A stretch of DNA of 64,000 nt, taken from assembly GCF_009882945.1 (NCBI RefSeq), contig NZ_WTUY01000004.1:396858-460857 (forward strand), given 5' to 3'. Each line of letters opens with the position of its first letter. Positions within the stretch are counted from its first letter, which is position 1. The position numbers and the translations under genes are program-made. The notes beneath the pieces were generated by a model. The model worked only from the letters and a program-made list of their open reading frames with translations. It made no database searches and was not told the DNA's origin. Shown here one piece after another: positions 37,106 to 44,963 of the stretch. Origin of the DNA: Alcanivorax sp. DP30 (GTDB lineage: Bacteria; Pseudomonadota; Gammaproteobacteria; Pseudomonadales; Alcanivoracaceae).

Positions 37106-40100
37106 ATGTATTTAAAACGCTCCATCACCGTCAACTGGGGCAACCTGCCCCCCGGCGAACTGGAATACGGCCCGGTGAACCTGTTCTCCGGCGGCAACGG
37201 CTCCGGCAAGACCACCGCCGCCGACGCCCTGCAAACCCTGATGACCGCCGCCCACGACAACCTGTTCAACTACAACCCGGGGCAGGACGAAACCACCCAG
37301 CGCGGCCGCGGCGGAAAACAGGTGCGCACCCTGGCCTCCTACGTGCTCGGCTGTGACGACGGCGCCTACGCCCGCCCCTACGACAGCGACGGCTACATCG
37401 CCGGGGTGTTCCACCCCACCAAGGGCGAAAGCGCCGAACCCTTCACCGCCGTCATCGGCGTGCGCGCCCATCTGGACAAGGCCGGCAGCAGCGCCCAGGC
37501 CCGCCAGAACGACCTGCTGTTGATGATCGTCCCCGGCGAAATGCTCAACCTGTCCCACTTCGTGCGCGAATACGGCGGCGAAAAAGCCACCGTGCCGATC
37601 ACCGACATTGCGAACCAGCTACGCCAGCAGTTCGGCAAAAAGAACGTGGAAACCTACGAAAAGAAAGGCCAGTACCTGGCCCGCCTGTACGGTGCCCTGC
37701 GCGGCAAACGCGATGCGGTCTCGCAACAGGAAGCCAAAAACGCGGCGCGCACCTTCGCCCGCTTCATGGCCTACAAACCGGTGGAGTCCATCAACCAGTT
37801 TGTCGCCAGCGAAGTGCTCGAGCCCCACGACATGGGCGACACCCTGCGCCGCATCCGCGACCTCATGCGCACCGTCCACGGCATGGCCGAAGAAGCGGAA
37901 CAACTGCAGCAGAACGTCACGCTGCTGGCCCAGGCCCAAAGCCACACCAGCACCTACCTGGACACCTGGCTGGAACGCACCACCCAGGCCTACGGCGCCG
38001 CCGCGCAACAATTCCAGCGCAACCAGAAACAGTATCTGGAAAAGAAGGAAGAACAGAACCAACTCCGCCAGCAACACGAAGGCAACCGCGAAGAAGCGGA
38101 GCAGGTGCAACAGCGCCTGGACCAGGCCCACAACGAACGGGTGGAACTGGAAGCGCGCATCCTCGGCATCCCCGCCCTGCGCGACAAACAGCAACTGGAA
38201 CAGCAGCGCGACCAGCTCACAAAACAATTACAGGAAGGCGCCCGCCCGCTGCTGGAACAGGACCAGCAACGCAACGCCAACCTGGAAGCCCTGCGCAACA
38301 TCCAGAACCTGCTGGCCCGCCACAGCATCGAACTGGAACTGCCCAGCTTCGCCAGCAAACACTGGCGCAGCACCAGCAAGGCGCTACTGGCCGAACAGAG
38401 CAACGCCCTGCCGGATCTCAATCAGATGCTGGCGCGGGACTGGATCGACCTGTCACCGCTGGAAGACGGCCTCACCCGGGTGCGCAGCGAACAACAGCTG
38501 CACAATCAACTGGCCGAGCAACTGCACAGCGAACGCGCGGACAAGCCCGGCCAGGAAGCCAGCTCCGTGGCCGAACGGCTGGATCGATTGGTCAGCAAAC
38601 GCGGCCAGAACCTGGACACCCTGGACCAGCAACAAAAGAAAATCGAACAACAGATCCGCAACCTGGAATCCAAACGGGTGAACTACCCCCAGGATGTGGA
38701 GATCGCCATCCACGCCATCAAACAGGAATGCCCGCAGGCCGAACCGCGGGTGCTGTGTGATCACGTGGAAGTGCAAGACCCGGACTGGCAGATGGCCATC
38801 GAAGGCTACATCGGCGGCGCCCGCTTCGGCATTCTGGTGGAACCGAGCTACGAAGCGGAAGCCATCCGCATCGTCCGCCGCCTCAGCGGCAAACAACGCA
38901 ACCGCGCCCGCGTCATTCAAGGCGAACAGGCCCGCCGCGATGCAGAAAAAATGCATCTGCCGGACGACTCCCTGTTCCACGCCCTGCGCTTCAGCCACCG
39001 CACCGCCGAGCACTACCTGAAAGCCTCCTACGGCAGCGTGGTGTGTGTGGAAGACGCCGAAGCACTCCGCAGCACCCGCCGTGGCATCACCGCCGATGGT
39101 CTGGGCTCCGGCGGTTACGCCATGTTCCGCTGCGATCTCGACGACAGCCAGCTGGTATTCGGCGAAGCCGCCCGCGAACGCAACCTGCACGCCCAGCGCA
39201 ACGCGCTCATGGAACTGCAGGAAAACTACCAGCGCGCCGCCGACAGCTATCAGGCCGTGAAGCAACTGCACACCCAGGTGAAAACCTTCAAGCCGCTCAA
39301 CTGGGTCAGCACCGCCACCCAGTTGCTGGACGCCCAACGCCAGCTACAGGAAACCGAGAAAGCCCTCGACACCTTGGACCTGAGCGACCACGAAGAACTG
39401 CAGGAAAAACAGCAGCAGGCCAAGGCCCTGCATCAGGAACTGGAAGCCCGGCAGAAAACCCTCACCGAAGAGAACGGCAAGCTCAGCGAAAAACTCGACG
39501 CCTGCAGCAAACTCATCAGCAAGCTGGCCGACCAGAGCGAACACTTCCAGGACGAACAGGACCAGGCCGAAGCCAACCTGCACGGCTGCACAAAATACTG
39601 GCCGGGCCTGGATGTGGAACCGCGCATCGCCGCCATGGATGAACGCCTGCAACAGGCCCACGGCGACATCGACTTCATTGCCGAAGAAGCGGCGCTCACC
39701 GAGCAGCTCACCAAAACCGCCGTGGCCCTGGAGAAAACCCTCAACCAGTACAACCAGCAGGCCCAGCCCGCCGATCAGATTCTGGCCGACAGCGCCGACA
39801 CCCTTCACAGCGCGCCGTTCTTCGGCCACATCCAGAGCCTCCACCAGCAACTGGACAACCTGCACAACCGGCTGCGCAACAACGTGCTGCTGGAAAAACA
39901 GGAAAAACTGAACAGCCTGCGCGACACCTTCAACACCACCTTCGTCAGCGACCTGTGCAGCCAGATCCACCAGGCCATTCAGGATGGCGAGCGTGTCCTC
40001 AAGAGTCTTAACAGCGAACTGGAACACCACCAGTTCGGCGCCGACCGGGAACGGTTCTCCTTCGAATGGCAGTGGATTCCCGAGTACCGGGAGTACTGGC

Positions 40101-40759
40101 ACTTCTTCAAGGAAGTCATCGACATCCCCAACCTGGGCGACGGCACCAGCCTGTTCGACACGCCCCTGTCAGCAAAAGCCGAAGCCGTGCGCGACCGCCT
40201 GCTCAACCTGCTGCTGGATGGCGACGAACAGCAGGCCCTGCGCGAACTGGAACGCATCAGCGACTACCGCCGCTACCGCCAGTACGACATCCTCAAGCAC
40301 CCGCAGGGCAAACAGCCCATCAGCCTCAGCCAGTACGGCACCGGCTCCGGCGGGCAACTGGAAACCCCGGCCTACATCATCCGCGCCGCCGCCATCACCA
40401 GCGCCTTCCGCTTCAACGAAGGCGACAGCCACCTGCGCATGGTCATCGTCGACGAAGCCTTCATGCACATGGACGAAAGCCGCTCCAAGAGCGTCATCAA
40501 CTACCTCACCAACACCCTGGGGCTACAACTGATCTTCATCATGCCCACCAGCAAAGCCGGCCCCTTCCTGGACCTGATCAGCAACCAGTTCGTGTTCAGC
40601 AAAGTGCCCAGCCCCATGGCCGTCGGCGAACTCAACACCCGGGTACTGGTGGACCGACAACAACTCAACCAGGAACGCATCAGCGAACTGTGGGAACAAC
40701 ATCGAAGAGTGATTCGCCAGCAGGGGGCGCTGGACTTCATGGAGGAAGTAAACGGATGA
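37106..40759 (+). CDS. MukB-like SMC ATPase (MksB/JetC type)
   Basis: 1217 residues. N-terminal Walker A is FSGGNGSGKTTAADALQ (~residues 28-44). Two long coiled-coil runs rich in Gln/Glu (roughly residues 250-520 and 700-950) flank a hinge-like globular part (~residues 530-690, DGGARFGIL-like and RRLSGKQRNRARVI). The C-terminal head has a signature-like YGTGSGGQLETPAYII and Walker B MVIVDEAFMHMDE, then VFIMPTSKA-like LQLIFIMPTSKAG. This is the head-hinge-head layout of SMC proteins of the MukB/MksB/JetC/SbcC class. It should load on DNA and extrude loops with the two preceding gene products. Downstream there is only a hairpin and then a gene on the opposite strand. Confidence 0.82.
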   Translation: MYLKRSITVNWGNLPPGELEYGPVNLFSGGNGSGKTTAADALQTLMTAAHDNLFNYNPGQDETTQRGRGGKQVRTLASYVLGCDDGAYARPYDSDGYIAGVFHPTKGESAEPFTAVIGVRAHLDKAGSSAQARQNDLLLMIVPGEMLNLSHFVREYGGEKATVPITDIANQLRQQFGKKNVETYEKKGQYLARLYGALRGKRDAVSQQEAKNAARTFARFMAYKPVESINQFVASEVLEPHDMGDTLRRIRDLMRTVHGMAEEAEQLQQNVTLLAQAQSHTSTYLDTWLERTTQAYGAAAQQFQRNQKQYLEKKEEQNQLRQQHEGNREEAEQVQQRLDQAHNERVELEARILGIPALRDKQQLEQQRDQLTKQLQEGARPLLEQDQQRNANLEALRNIQNLLARHSIELELPSFASKHWRSTSKALLAEQSNALPDLNQMLARDWIDLSPLEDGLTRVRSEQQLHNQLAEQLHSERADKPGQEASSVAERLDRLVSKRGQNLDTLDQQQKKIEQQIRNLESKRVNYPQDVEIAIHAIKQECPQAEPRVLCDHVEVQDPDWQMAIEGYIGGARFGILVEPSYEAEAIRIVRRLSGKQRNRARVIQGEQARRDAEKMHLPDDSLFHALRFSHRTAEHYLKASYGSVVCVEDAEALRSTRRGITADGLGSGGYAMFRCDLDDSQLVFGEAARERNLHAQRNALMELQENYQRAADSYQAVKQLHTQVKTFKPLNWVSTATQLLDAQRQLQETEKALDTLDLSDHEELQEKQQQAKALHQELEARQKTLTEENGKLSEKLDACSKLISKLADQSEHFQDEQDQAEANLHGCTKYWPGLDVEPRIAAMDERLQQAHGDIDFIAEEAALTEQLTKTAVALEKTLNQYNQQAQPADQILADSADTLHSAPFFGHIQSLHQQLDNLHNRLRNNVLLEKQEKLNSLRDTFNTTFVSDLCSQIHQAIQDGERVLKSLNSELEHHQFGADRERFSFEWQWIPEYREYWHFFKEVIDIPNLGDGTSLFDTPLSAKAEAVRDRLLNLLLDGDEQQALRELERISDYRRYRQYDILKHPQGKQPISLSQYGTGSGGQLETPAYIIRAAAITSAFRFNEGDSHLRMVIVDEAFMHMDESRSKSVINYLTNTLGLQLIFIMPTSKAGPFLDLISNQFVFSKVPSPMAVGELNTRVLVDRQQLNQERISELWEQHRRVIRQQGALDFMEEVNG

Positions 40760-40810
40760 GAGGCTTAAGGAAAAGCACTATTCACGAAGGATATTAAACT
40801 GCTAGACAGA

Positions 40811-40833
40811 AAGAGCAGGCCATGCCTGCTCTT
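40811..40833. terminator. Hairpin between convergent genes
   Basis: AGAGCAGGC CAT GCCTGCTCT, a 9-bp stem with short T-rich flanks on both sides; closes the SMC locus and the leftward cluster. Confidence 0.7.
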
Positions 40834-40841
40834 CTCCCATA

Positions 40842-41348
40842 CTACTTACACGCCTCTGGTGTGCGGCATGCACACTCAGTCGGCACATGACAGGCGTGGC
40901 CCGCGCAACGCATGGCTTGGAACTGCGACTTGTCTGGATAATGACCAAAGTGGCGCTCATACAGCGCACAGGTCTTGTCAAACGCCGTCACAAGCTGTTG
41001 ATAGTCCTCTTTGCCATAAATACCGAAGTAGGGGAAATGGTGCATAAAGTAGCCGAACACCGTCTCACAATCCTTGGCATAGGCCATGGTATCGAGGATA
41101 TGCGCATGCCATACCTTGTCCACCAGCTTGTTCGGCACTAATTCAACAGAGGGGTACCATGCTTTCAGAGAAAGGAAGCGGCGGTATTCCTGCTCACCGA
41201 AGTCCCATTCTGCCTCAGCCATTTCAGGCTCCTCACCTGTCGTGTACTTATGCTTGAGACGCGAAAAATCCAGCCCGACAACCACTGGGTGAAGCTGATT
41301 AAGGACAGGCAATGCCAGTTTGGGGTCAAACATTGCAATTGCAGTCAT
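40842..41348 (-). CDS. Glycine-rich-domain-protein-like (DUF1399-type) protein
   Basis: 168 residues from ATG 41348 (MTAIAMFDPKLAL), chosen because GGAG lies upstream; a longer frame is open. The centre reads KLVDKVWHAHILDTMAYAKD and HHFPYFG, matching the conserved WHxHIL...Y pattern of GRDP-like proteins. Tyr, His and Trp are rich around it and may bind a metal or cofactor, which is not established. The C-terminal tail has five Cys (CAGHACHVPTECACR...C). It follows the RelE-like gene by 25 bp on the same strand, forming a two-gene unit. Function unknown. Confidence 0.6.
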   Translation of the reverse strand: MTAIAMFDPKLALPVLNQLHPVVVGLDFSRLKHKYTTGEEPEMAEAEWDFGEQEYRRFLSLKAWYPSVELVPNKLVDKVWHAHILDTMAYAKDCETVFGYFMHHFPYFGIYGKEDYQQLVTAFDKTCALYERHFGHYPDKSQFQAMRCAGHACHVPTECACRTPEACK

Positions 41349-41373
41349 GATGTTTCTCCTTTGGAAATGGGAT

Positions 41374-41649
41374 TCATCTTCGTGCAATCGCGCTTTCAAG
41401 CGCTTGACGTGTCACCAGCTCGAATTGCCGTTGGCCATCATCTTCTTCCCAGCAGAGAAGACGGTACTTCCGGCCAATCCTGAAACGCCATACGCCCTTT
41501 AAGGCACGGACTTTGCGTGCCCCCAGCTCATAGGGATTCCGGCCTTGCTCAAACGCCTCCAGCAAACTCATAACAGCCTGACGGTAGCAGTCAGGAACCC
41601 CCATCAAACAGGGCAACTCATTAGTTTCACTGAACTTTGAAGTGTTCAT
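41374..41649 (-). CDS. RelE/ParE-fold small protein (toxin-like)
   Basis: 91 residues from ATG 41649 (MNTSKFSETNELPCLMG). The C-terminal half (LKGVWRFRIGRKYRLLCWEE) has the basic beta-hairpin pattern of RelE/ParE toxins: K-x-L-K-G-x-W-R-x-R. No antitoxin gene is adjacent: upstream is the unknown cytosolic gene and downstream the GRDP-like gene. The start codon is preceded by a hairpin that covers its Shine-Dalgarno. It could be a solitary RelE-fold protein rather than an active toxin. Confidence 0.55.
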   Translation of the reverse strand: MNTSKFSETNELPCLMGVPDCYRQAVMSLLEAFEQGRNPYELGARKVRALKGVWRFRIGRKYRLLCWEEDDGQRQFELVTRQALESAIARR

Positions 41650-41652
41650 TAT

Positions 41653-41703
41653 CTGTCTCCATGTGATCAATGGAGACAGATTCGGTTTGTGCGCCGCACA
41701 AAC
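41653..41703 (-). promoter_or_regulatory. Shine-Dalgarno-sequestering hairpin and palindromic operator upstream of the RelE-like gene
   Basis: On the minus strand, hairpin CTGTCTCCAT-loop 7-ATGGAGACAG (41653-41679) ends 3 nt before the start codon and its second arm contains the GGAG ribosome-binding site. Directly upstream is a perfect 19-nt palindrome (41685-41703, GTTTGTGCG/CGCACAAAC around one base), a likely repressor site. Confidence 0.6.
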
Positions 41704-41713
41704 AACACCCTTT

Positions 41714-42433
41714 TCAGATTTTCCCCAAAATCGTCCTTAACTCTTCATGCTCGGCACGTCTGGAGCGAGCCTGATCAAGCAAACGCTCAGCCACAGGGAT
41801 CCGGACGATACTTTCTTTTATTAATTGCTCCAGCGAAGAGATACAGCGAAGCAAGTCCCCAGCGTGGAATAAATCTTCGGCCTGATCGTAGACTTCTCGA
41901 TACTCAGACCACGGAATGCTCTGGTCATAATGTGCAGCAATGACGGAAAGGCCTTCCCCTTCGAACGGAGAGGGAAGATGATCCCTCAAAATATCAAAAT
42001 CGTCATAAAGCAAATGCTCGATGATTTTCTCATGCTTTTCCGGAACCACACCAAGAACCGCGAACTCAAAGCCTCTCGCCTTTGATGATTCCCGTATGGC
42101 ACTAACCGACTCATCAATCAGATTGGAAAAAATTCTTGATGAAAACCTGGATAATGCATGCTTGGCGGTAATGAACTGTCGTGACTTAACCCCGCTACCT
42201 AACAGGTAAATCAATACCAAGGCGTTGGAAACCGAAGCCTCGTAGCCAGCCTGAACATCCTTTCTGTTCGAGCCAACTCGTTCTCTCAGAACAAGACCCA
42301 GCCATTTCTTGAGCTCAGGATCGGACTTCTTTTCTTTCCTTGCTCTGAAAACACTATTGATCTCATTCCTGAGCGTTTCAGGGATATCTCGGCCAAGTTT
42401 ATCCCTGGCAACAGAAGCCAATGATCGGTTCAT
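41714..42433 (-). CDS. Unknown cytosolic helical protein, third gene of the three-gene cassette
   Basis: 239 residues from ATG 42433, which overlaps the preceding stop as ATGA. No signal peptide or membrane segment. Mostly helical and charged (RKEKKSDPELKKWLGLVL; SSLEQLIKESIVRIPVAERL), with one stretch of possible strand (FEFAVLGVVPEKHEKIIEHL). No family was recognised. Base composition is lower in GC than its flanks. Its product may act with the membrane and exported proteins encoded just upstream; this is inferred from the overlaps only. Confidence 0.55.
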   Translation of the reverse strand: MNRSLASVARDKLGRDIPETLRNEINSVFRARKEKKSDPELKKWLGLVLRERVGSNRKDVQAGYEASVSNALVLIYLLGSGVKSRQFITAKHALSRFSSRIFSNLIDESVSAIRESSKARGFEFAVLGVVPEKHEKIIEHLLYDDFDILRDHLPSPFEGEGLSVIAAHYDQSIPWSEYREVYDQAEDLFHAGDLLRCISSLEQLIKESIVRIPVAERLLDQARSRRAEHEELRTILGKI

Positions 42434-42759
42434 GGCTCCCACCAACAAAGAAGCTTCAAGGCTTCGTTTACTGTTTCAACTTTCCTGTTCACCACGACAT
42501 TTGCCGCTTTCAATGTGTCAAATATCTCACAGCGATAATCAGTATAGGCGCTCATTGCATAAAGGGTTTTCAGCGCACCAGAGCAGGACCCGGCATAGGC
42601 CGACTCCTTCAAGGATGTGGTAAACATGCCGCCCACATTGTTATCCAGTTCTACCAATTCGTAGCAACGCTCCCAGAGAGGCACGTCACCGCCGCCAATT
42701 TCTGCCGACTCACAAGGCAGAGAGGCCAACAGCAAGAAAAAAGCAGTTAGTTTATTCAT
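42430..42759 (-). CDS. Small exported Cys-rich protein, second gene of the cassette
   Basis: 109 residues from ATG 42759 (MNKLTAFFLLLASLPCESA): a clear signal peptide. The mature part has four Cys in WERCYELVE, AGSCSGALK, DYRCEIFDT and ALKLLCWWEP, spaced as for two periplasmic disulfides, with mixed alpha character. The pattern of Cys and helices resembles some T6SS immunity-like (Rap1a/Tai-type) small proteins, but no motif is decisive. Both ends overlap neighbouring genes (8 nt and 4 nt), so it belongs to one coupled unit. Confidence 0.6.
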   Translation of the reverse strand: MNKLTAFFLLLASLPCESAEIGGGDVPLWERCYELVELDNNVGGMFTTSLKESAYAGSCSGALKTLYAMSAYTDYRCEIFDTLKAANVVVNRKVETVNEALKLLCWWEP

Positions 42760-43324
42760 TCCCCGCTCTCCTTCCCGAAAACCCCATATAAAGAACAAGC
42801 CAGAAGACCATGGAGGATACGAAATCCATATCATCAAACCAGTACCCGCCTACTTCCATATCAACAGAGCCATGAATTGACCCTACCAGCAAAGGATCAC
42901 GAGCAACCCCCACCCACATAGCAGTAAGAAATAGAACAGTGGAAACCCAAAGTGCCTTCAGAACGCAAGCACTTACGTAGGAAAAATAGAAACCAAACTT
43001 CCTCGCACCAGAAAGCCTCTTGTCTCTTGAGGCCGACATCAACATAAAAATAATCACATAGAGAGAAAAACCCCACATCATAATCTCGGCAATACTGATC
43101 CCCATGACGCCTGATTCAAAAGCAAAATAGATTGTGGCCACGATGATGACCAAGAAAAGCAGCCAGACCAGGCAATGGATGGGGTAAGACCACCATGACA
43201 CACCAAGCTGATAGTTCCTTGCTCGTTTGGCCGGGCTAAAAATTGCGCTGATCGACTTCCCTGACGCCAATTTTATTTCTTCGGCTACTGCCTCCTCCGA
43301 CATGGCTCCCCCATCAACACTCAC
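42752..43324 (-). CDS. Four-helix membrane protein, first gene of the cassette
   Basis: 190 residues from GTG 43324, which has AAGGGG 6 nt upstream; an ATG 7 codons in is the alternative. The N-terminal ~40 residues are cytosolic, followed by about four membrane segments (CLVWLLFLVIIVATIYFA; AEIMMWGFSLYVIIFMLMSA; VLKALWVSTVLFLTAMWVGV; VSSMVFWLVLYMGFSG). No family recognised. Its stop overlaps the next ATG by 8 nt. Lower GC than the core. Confidence 0.6.
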   Translation of the reverse strand: MSVDGGAMSEEAVAEEIKLASGKSISAIFSPAKRARNYQLGVSWWSYPIHCLVWLLFLVIIVATIYFAFESGVMGISIAEIMMWGFSLYVIIFMLMSASRDKRLSGARKFGFYFSYVSACVLKALWVSTVLFLTAMWVGVARDPLLVGSIHGSVDMEVGGYWFDDMDFVSSMVFWLVLYMGFSGRRAGNE

Positions 43325-43378
43325 AACATTCCCCTTTCATTTTTTCTTGTTTTTCTATAATCCCGAATAAATAGAGCC

Positions 43379-44086
43379 TTAAATCGCCACCACATGCCCA
43401 TGCCGCTTCAACCATTCCCGGCATTCCTCATAATCCGGCAGCACCCGGCCCACCTCTGCCCAAAACTGTGGCGAGTGATCATGGCGAATCAAATGACACA
43501 ACTCATGAACCACCACGTAATCCACCATCCGGTTCTGTGCCATCATTATCTGCCAGTTGAATTGCAGCTCGCCTTTGGCGGTGCAACTTCCCCAGCGGGA
43601 TTTGAAGGTTTTGATAGACACATCCGGCACAGCAACACCTACCTGCGGTGCCCAGCGGGCGACTTTTTCTTTTAGCTTCTTTTCGGCCTGACGCTTGTAC
43701 CAGCGGATCAGGGCGTTGCGGATCATGTGGGGTTGTTCCGCGCCCTGGGGCACGGACACGACCAGGCGGCCCTGCACCAACTTCACCGGGGCGAAGGGGC
43801 CTTTTTTCACTTTCAGGCGGTAGTTGCGACCGAGGTAAGAGAAGGATTCGCCGGAAACGTAGCGCTTGTTGCCGGGCGGGGTCATGTCCTGGTGGAGGGT
43901 GATCTTTTCCTTGATCCAGCGGCGCTTGGACGCCAGAAGCTCGTCGATGCGCTCCAGTGAAGTGTCTACCGGCACCACCACCGACACTGCCCCTTCCTCC
44001 ACACGAATATCGGCAGACTTACGGCGACGTGTGCGGATCACTTCCGCGATGAAGCCATTGCCGTCGATAAATTCAGGGCGCGTCAA
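43379..44086 (-). CDS. YgjP/SprT-like zinc metallopeptidase (DUF45)
   Basis: 235 residues from a TTG at 44086, 1 nt after the antitoxin stop. The metal motif HELCHLIRHDHSPQFW (HExxH...H) and the conserved FKSRWGSCTAKGELQFNW are the DUF45/YgjP signatures. Such genes are often linked to type I restriction loci; their role there is not established. Here it lies at the 3' end of the toxin-antitoxin pair, next to hsdR. Confidence 0.85.
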   Translation of the reverse strand: MTRPEFIDGNGFIAEVIRTRRRKSADIRVEEGAVSVVVPVDTSLERIDELLASKRRWIKEKITLHQDMTPPGNKRYVSGESFSYLGRNYRLKVKKGPFAPVKLVQGRLVVSVPQGAEQPHMIRNALIRWYKRQAEKKLKEKVARWAPQVGVAVPDVSIKTFKSRWGSCTAKGELQFNWQIMMAQNRMVDYVVVHELCHLIRHDHSPQFWAEVGRVLPDYEECREWLKRHGHVVAI

Positions 44087-44087
44087 G

Positions 44088-44417
44088 TTATAGCTCTCTG
44101 ATCCATTCCAGCGTTTCCGGGTGGCGCTGAATCAGGCGCATCAGGGTAGCTGAGCCCTGGTCCGGCTTGCCACGGTCCTGCTCCCAGCGCTCCAGAGTGC
44201 GCACACTCATGCGCAGCATGTTGGCGAAGATCGGACGGGAGACTTTCAGGCTTTCCCGTAGCGAACGGATTTCGGCAGCGGTGATCTCCACCGGGTCTTT
44301 CAATTCCAGCTCGGTGGTTTGCAGGGTTTGCTTGCCCTGCCGTGCGTCCTGCAACGCCTCAAAGCCTTCGGTCAGTTCACCGAAGATATCGCGTTTGTTG
44401 TCAGCCTTCTTTGCCAT
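44088..44417 (-). CDS. HigA-like antitoxin (XRE helix-turn-helix)
   Basis: 109 residues from ATG 44417 (MAKKADNKRDIFGE). The C-terminal half has an HTH of XRE type: EITAAEIRSLRESLKVSRPI then ANMLRMSVRTLERWEQDRGK, closest to the MqsA/HigA pattern SxxxFAxxLxVSxxTxxxWExGxRxP. It overlaps the toxin gene by 17 nt and lies second, as usual in higBA. It probably represses the palindrome at 44773-44791. Confidence 0.8.
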   Translation of the reverse strand: MAKKADNKRDIFGELTEGFEALQDARQGKQTLQTTELELKDPVEITAAEIRSLRESLKVSRPIFANMLRMSVRTLERWEQDRGKPDQGSATLMRLIQRHPETLEWIREL

Positions 44418-44754
44418 GGCGTCTCGCCTCCACCTCACGCGCCAGCAGCGCCTTGAGGGCTTTCTTCTGGTCGGCGGTTAAATCGGTTGCCTCATCCTTG
44501 CCATACAGGGTGAACAACCAGAACTGGGCGCCACCGGCGTACCAGTAATAGATGATCCGCACCCCGCCACGTTTGCCCTTGTTGCGCTTCTTGTCTACCC
44601 AGCGCACCTTGCGCAGCCCGCCGGTGCCCTGAATTACATCGCCCATATTGGGCGATTCCAGCAACATGGCCTGGAGCAGCCGGTATTCCTCGTCTTTCAG
44701 GTAGTCCGCCCGGTGGCGGCTGAAGGGCGGCAGCTCGACAAACAGCGCCTTCAT
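44401..44754 (-). CDS. HigB/RelE-like toxin
   Basis: 117 residues from ATG 44754 (MKALFVELPPFSRHRADYLK). RelE-fold type: LLESPNMGDVIQGTGGLRKV, RNKGKRGGVRIIYYWY and FWLFTLYGKDEATDLTADQK are the canonical HigB-family blocks (GGLRK...KGKRGGxRxIYY). An mRNA interferase activity is expected from the family. First gene of a toxin-antitoxin pair read leftward. Its promoter lies immediately upstream. Confidence 0.85.
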   Translation of the reverse strand: MKALFVELPPFSRHRADYLKDEEYRLLQAMLLESPNMGDVIQGTGGLRKVRWVDKKRNKGKRGGVRIIYYWYAGGAQFWLFTLYGKDEATDLTADQKKALKALLAREVEARRHGKEG

Positions 44755-44770
44755 GAGGTGCTCGAACCCA

Positions 44771-44798
44771 AGTATACGCGATTCGCGTATAGCGGCAA
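44771..44798 (-). promoter_or_regulatory. Promoter and operator palindrome of the HigBA-like pair
   Basis: On the minus strand, -35 TTGCCG (44798-44793) and -10 TATACT (44776-44771) with a 16-bp spacer. The spacer and -10 overlap a perfect 19-nt palindrome TATACGCGA-N-TCGCGTATA (44773-44791), the expected site for HigA autorepression. The start codon is about 17 nt beyond the -10. Confidence 0.75.
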
Positions 44799-44882
44799 GT
44801 CATCGACTGTCAGCAACAGTCCATCAGCATACAAAGCCATCCTTGGCTCCTTGTATTTCAATTAGTTATATCCGAATTCTCT

Positions 44883-44949
44883 CCGTAGGAGCGTCGCTGG
44901 CGGCGCGATTCCAGTGTTGCTGATCGCGCCGCCAGCGACGCTCCTACGG
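44883..44949. repeat. REP pair (BIME-like) downstream of hsdR
   Basis: Arms of 27 bp, perfectly complementary (CCGTAGGAGCGTCGCTGGCG... and its inverse), loop about 13 nt, lying between the hsdR stop and the toxin promoter; same family as 37011-37077. Confidence 0.9.
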
Positions 44950-44963
44950 CAGAGGCTTGGCCA

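Noticed and set aside
40760-44754. A JetD-like nuclease gene after the SMC gene
   Set aside because: All open frames here were read; none has topoisomerase-VI-like or JetD features.
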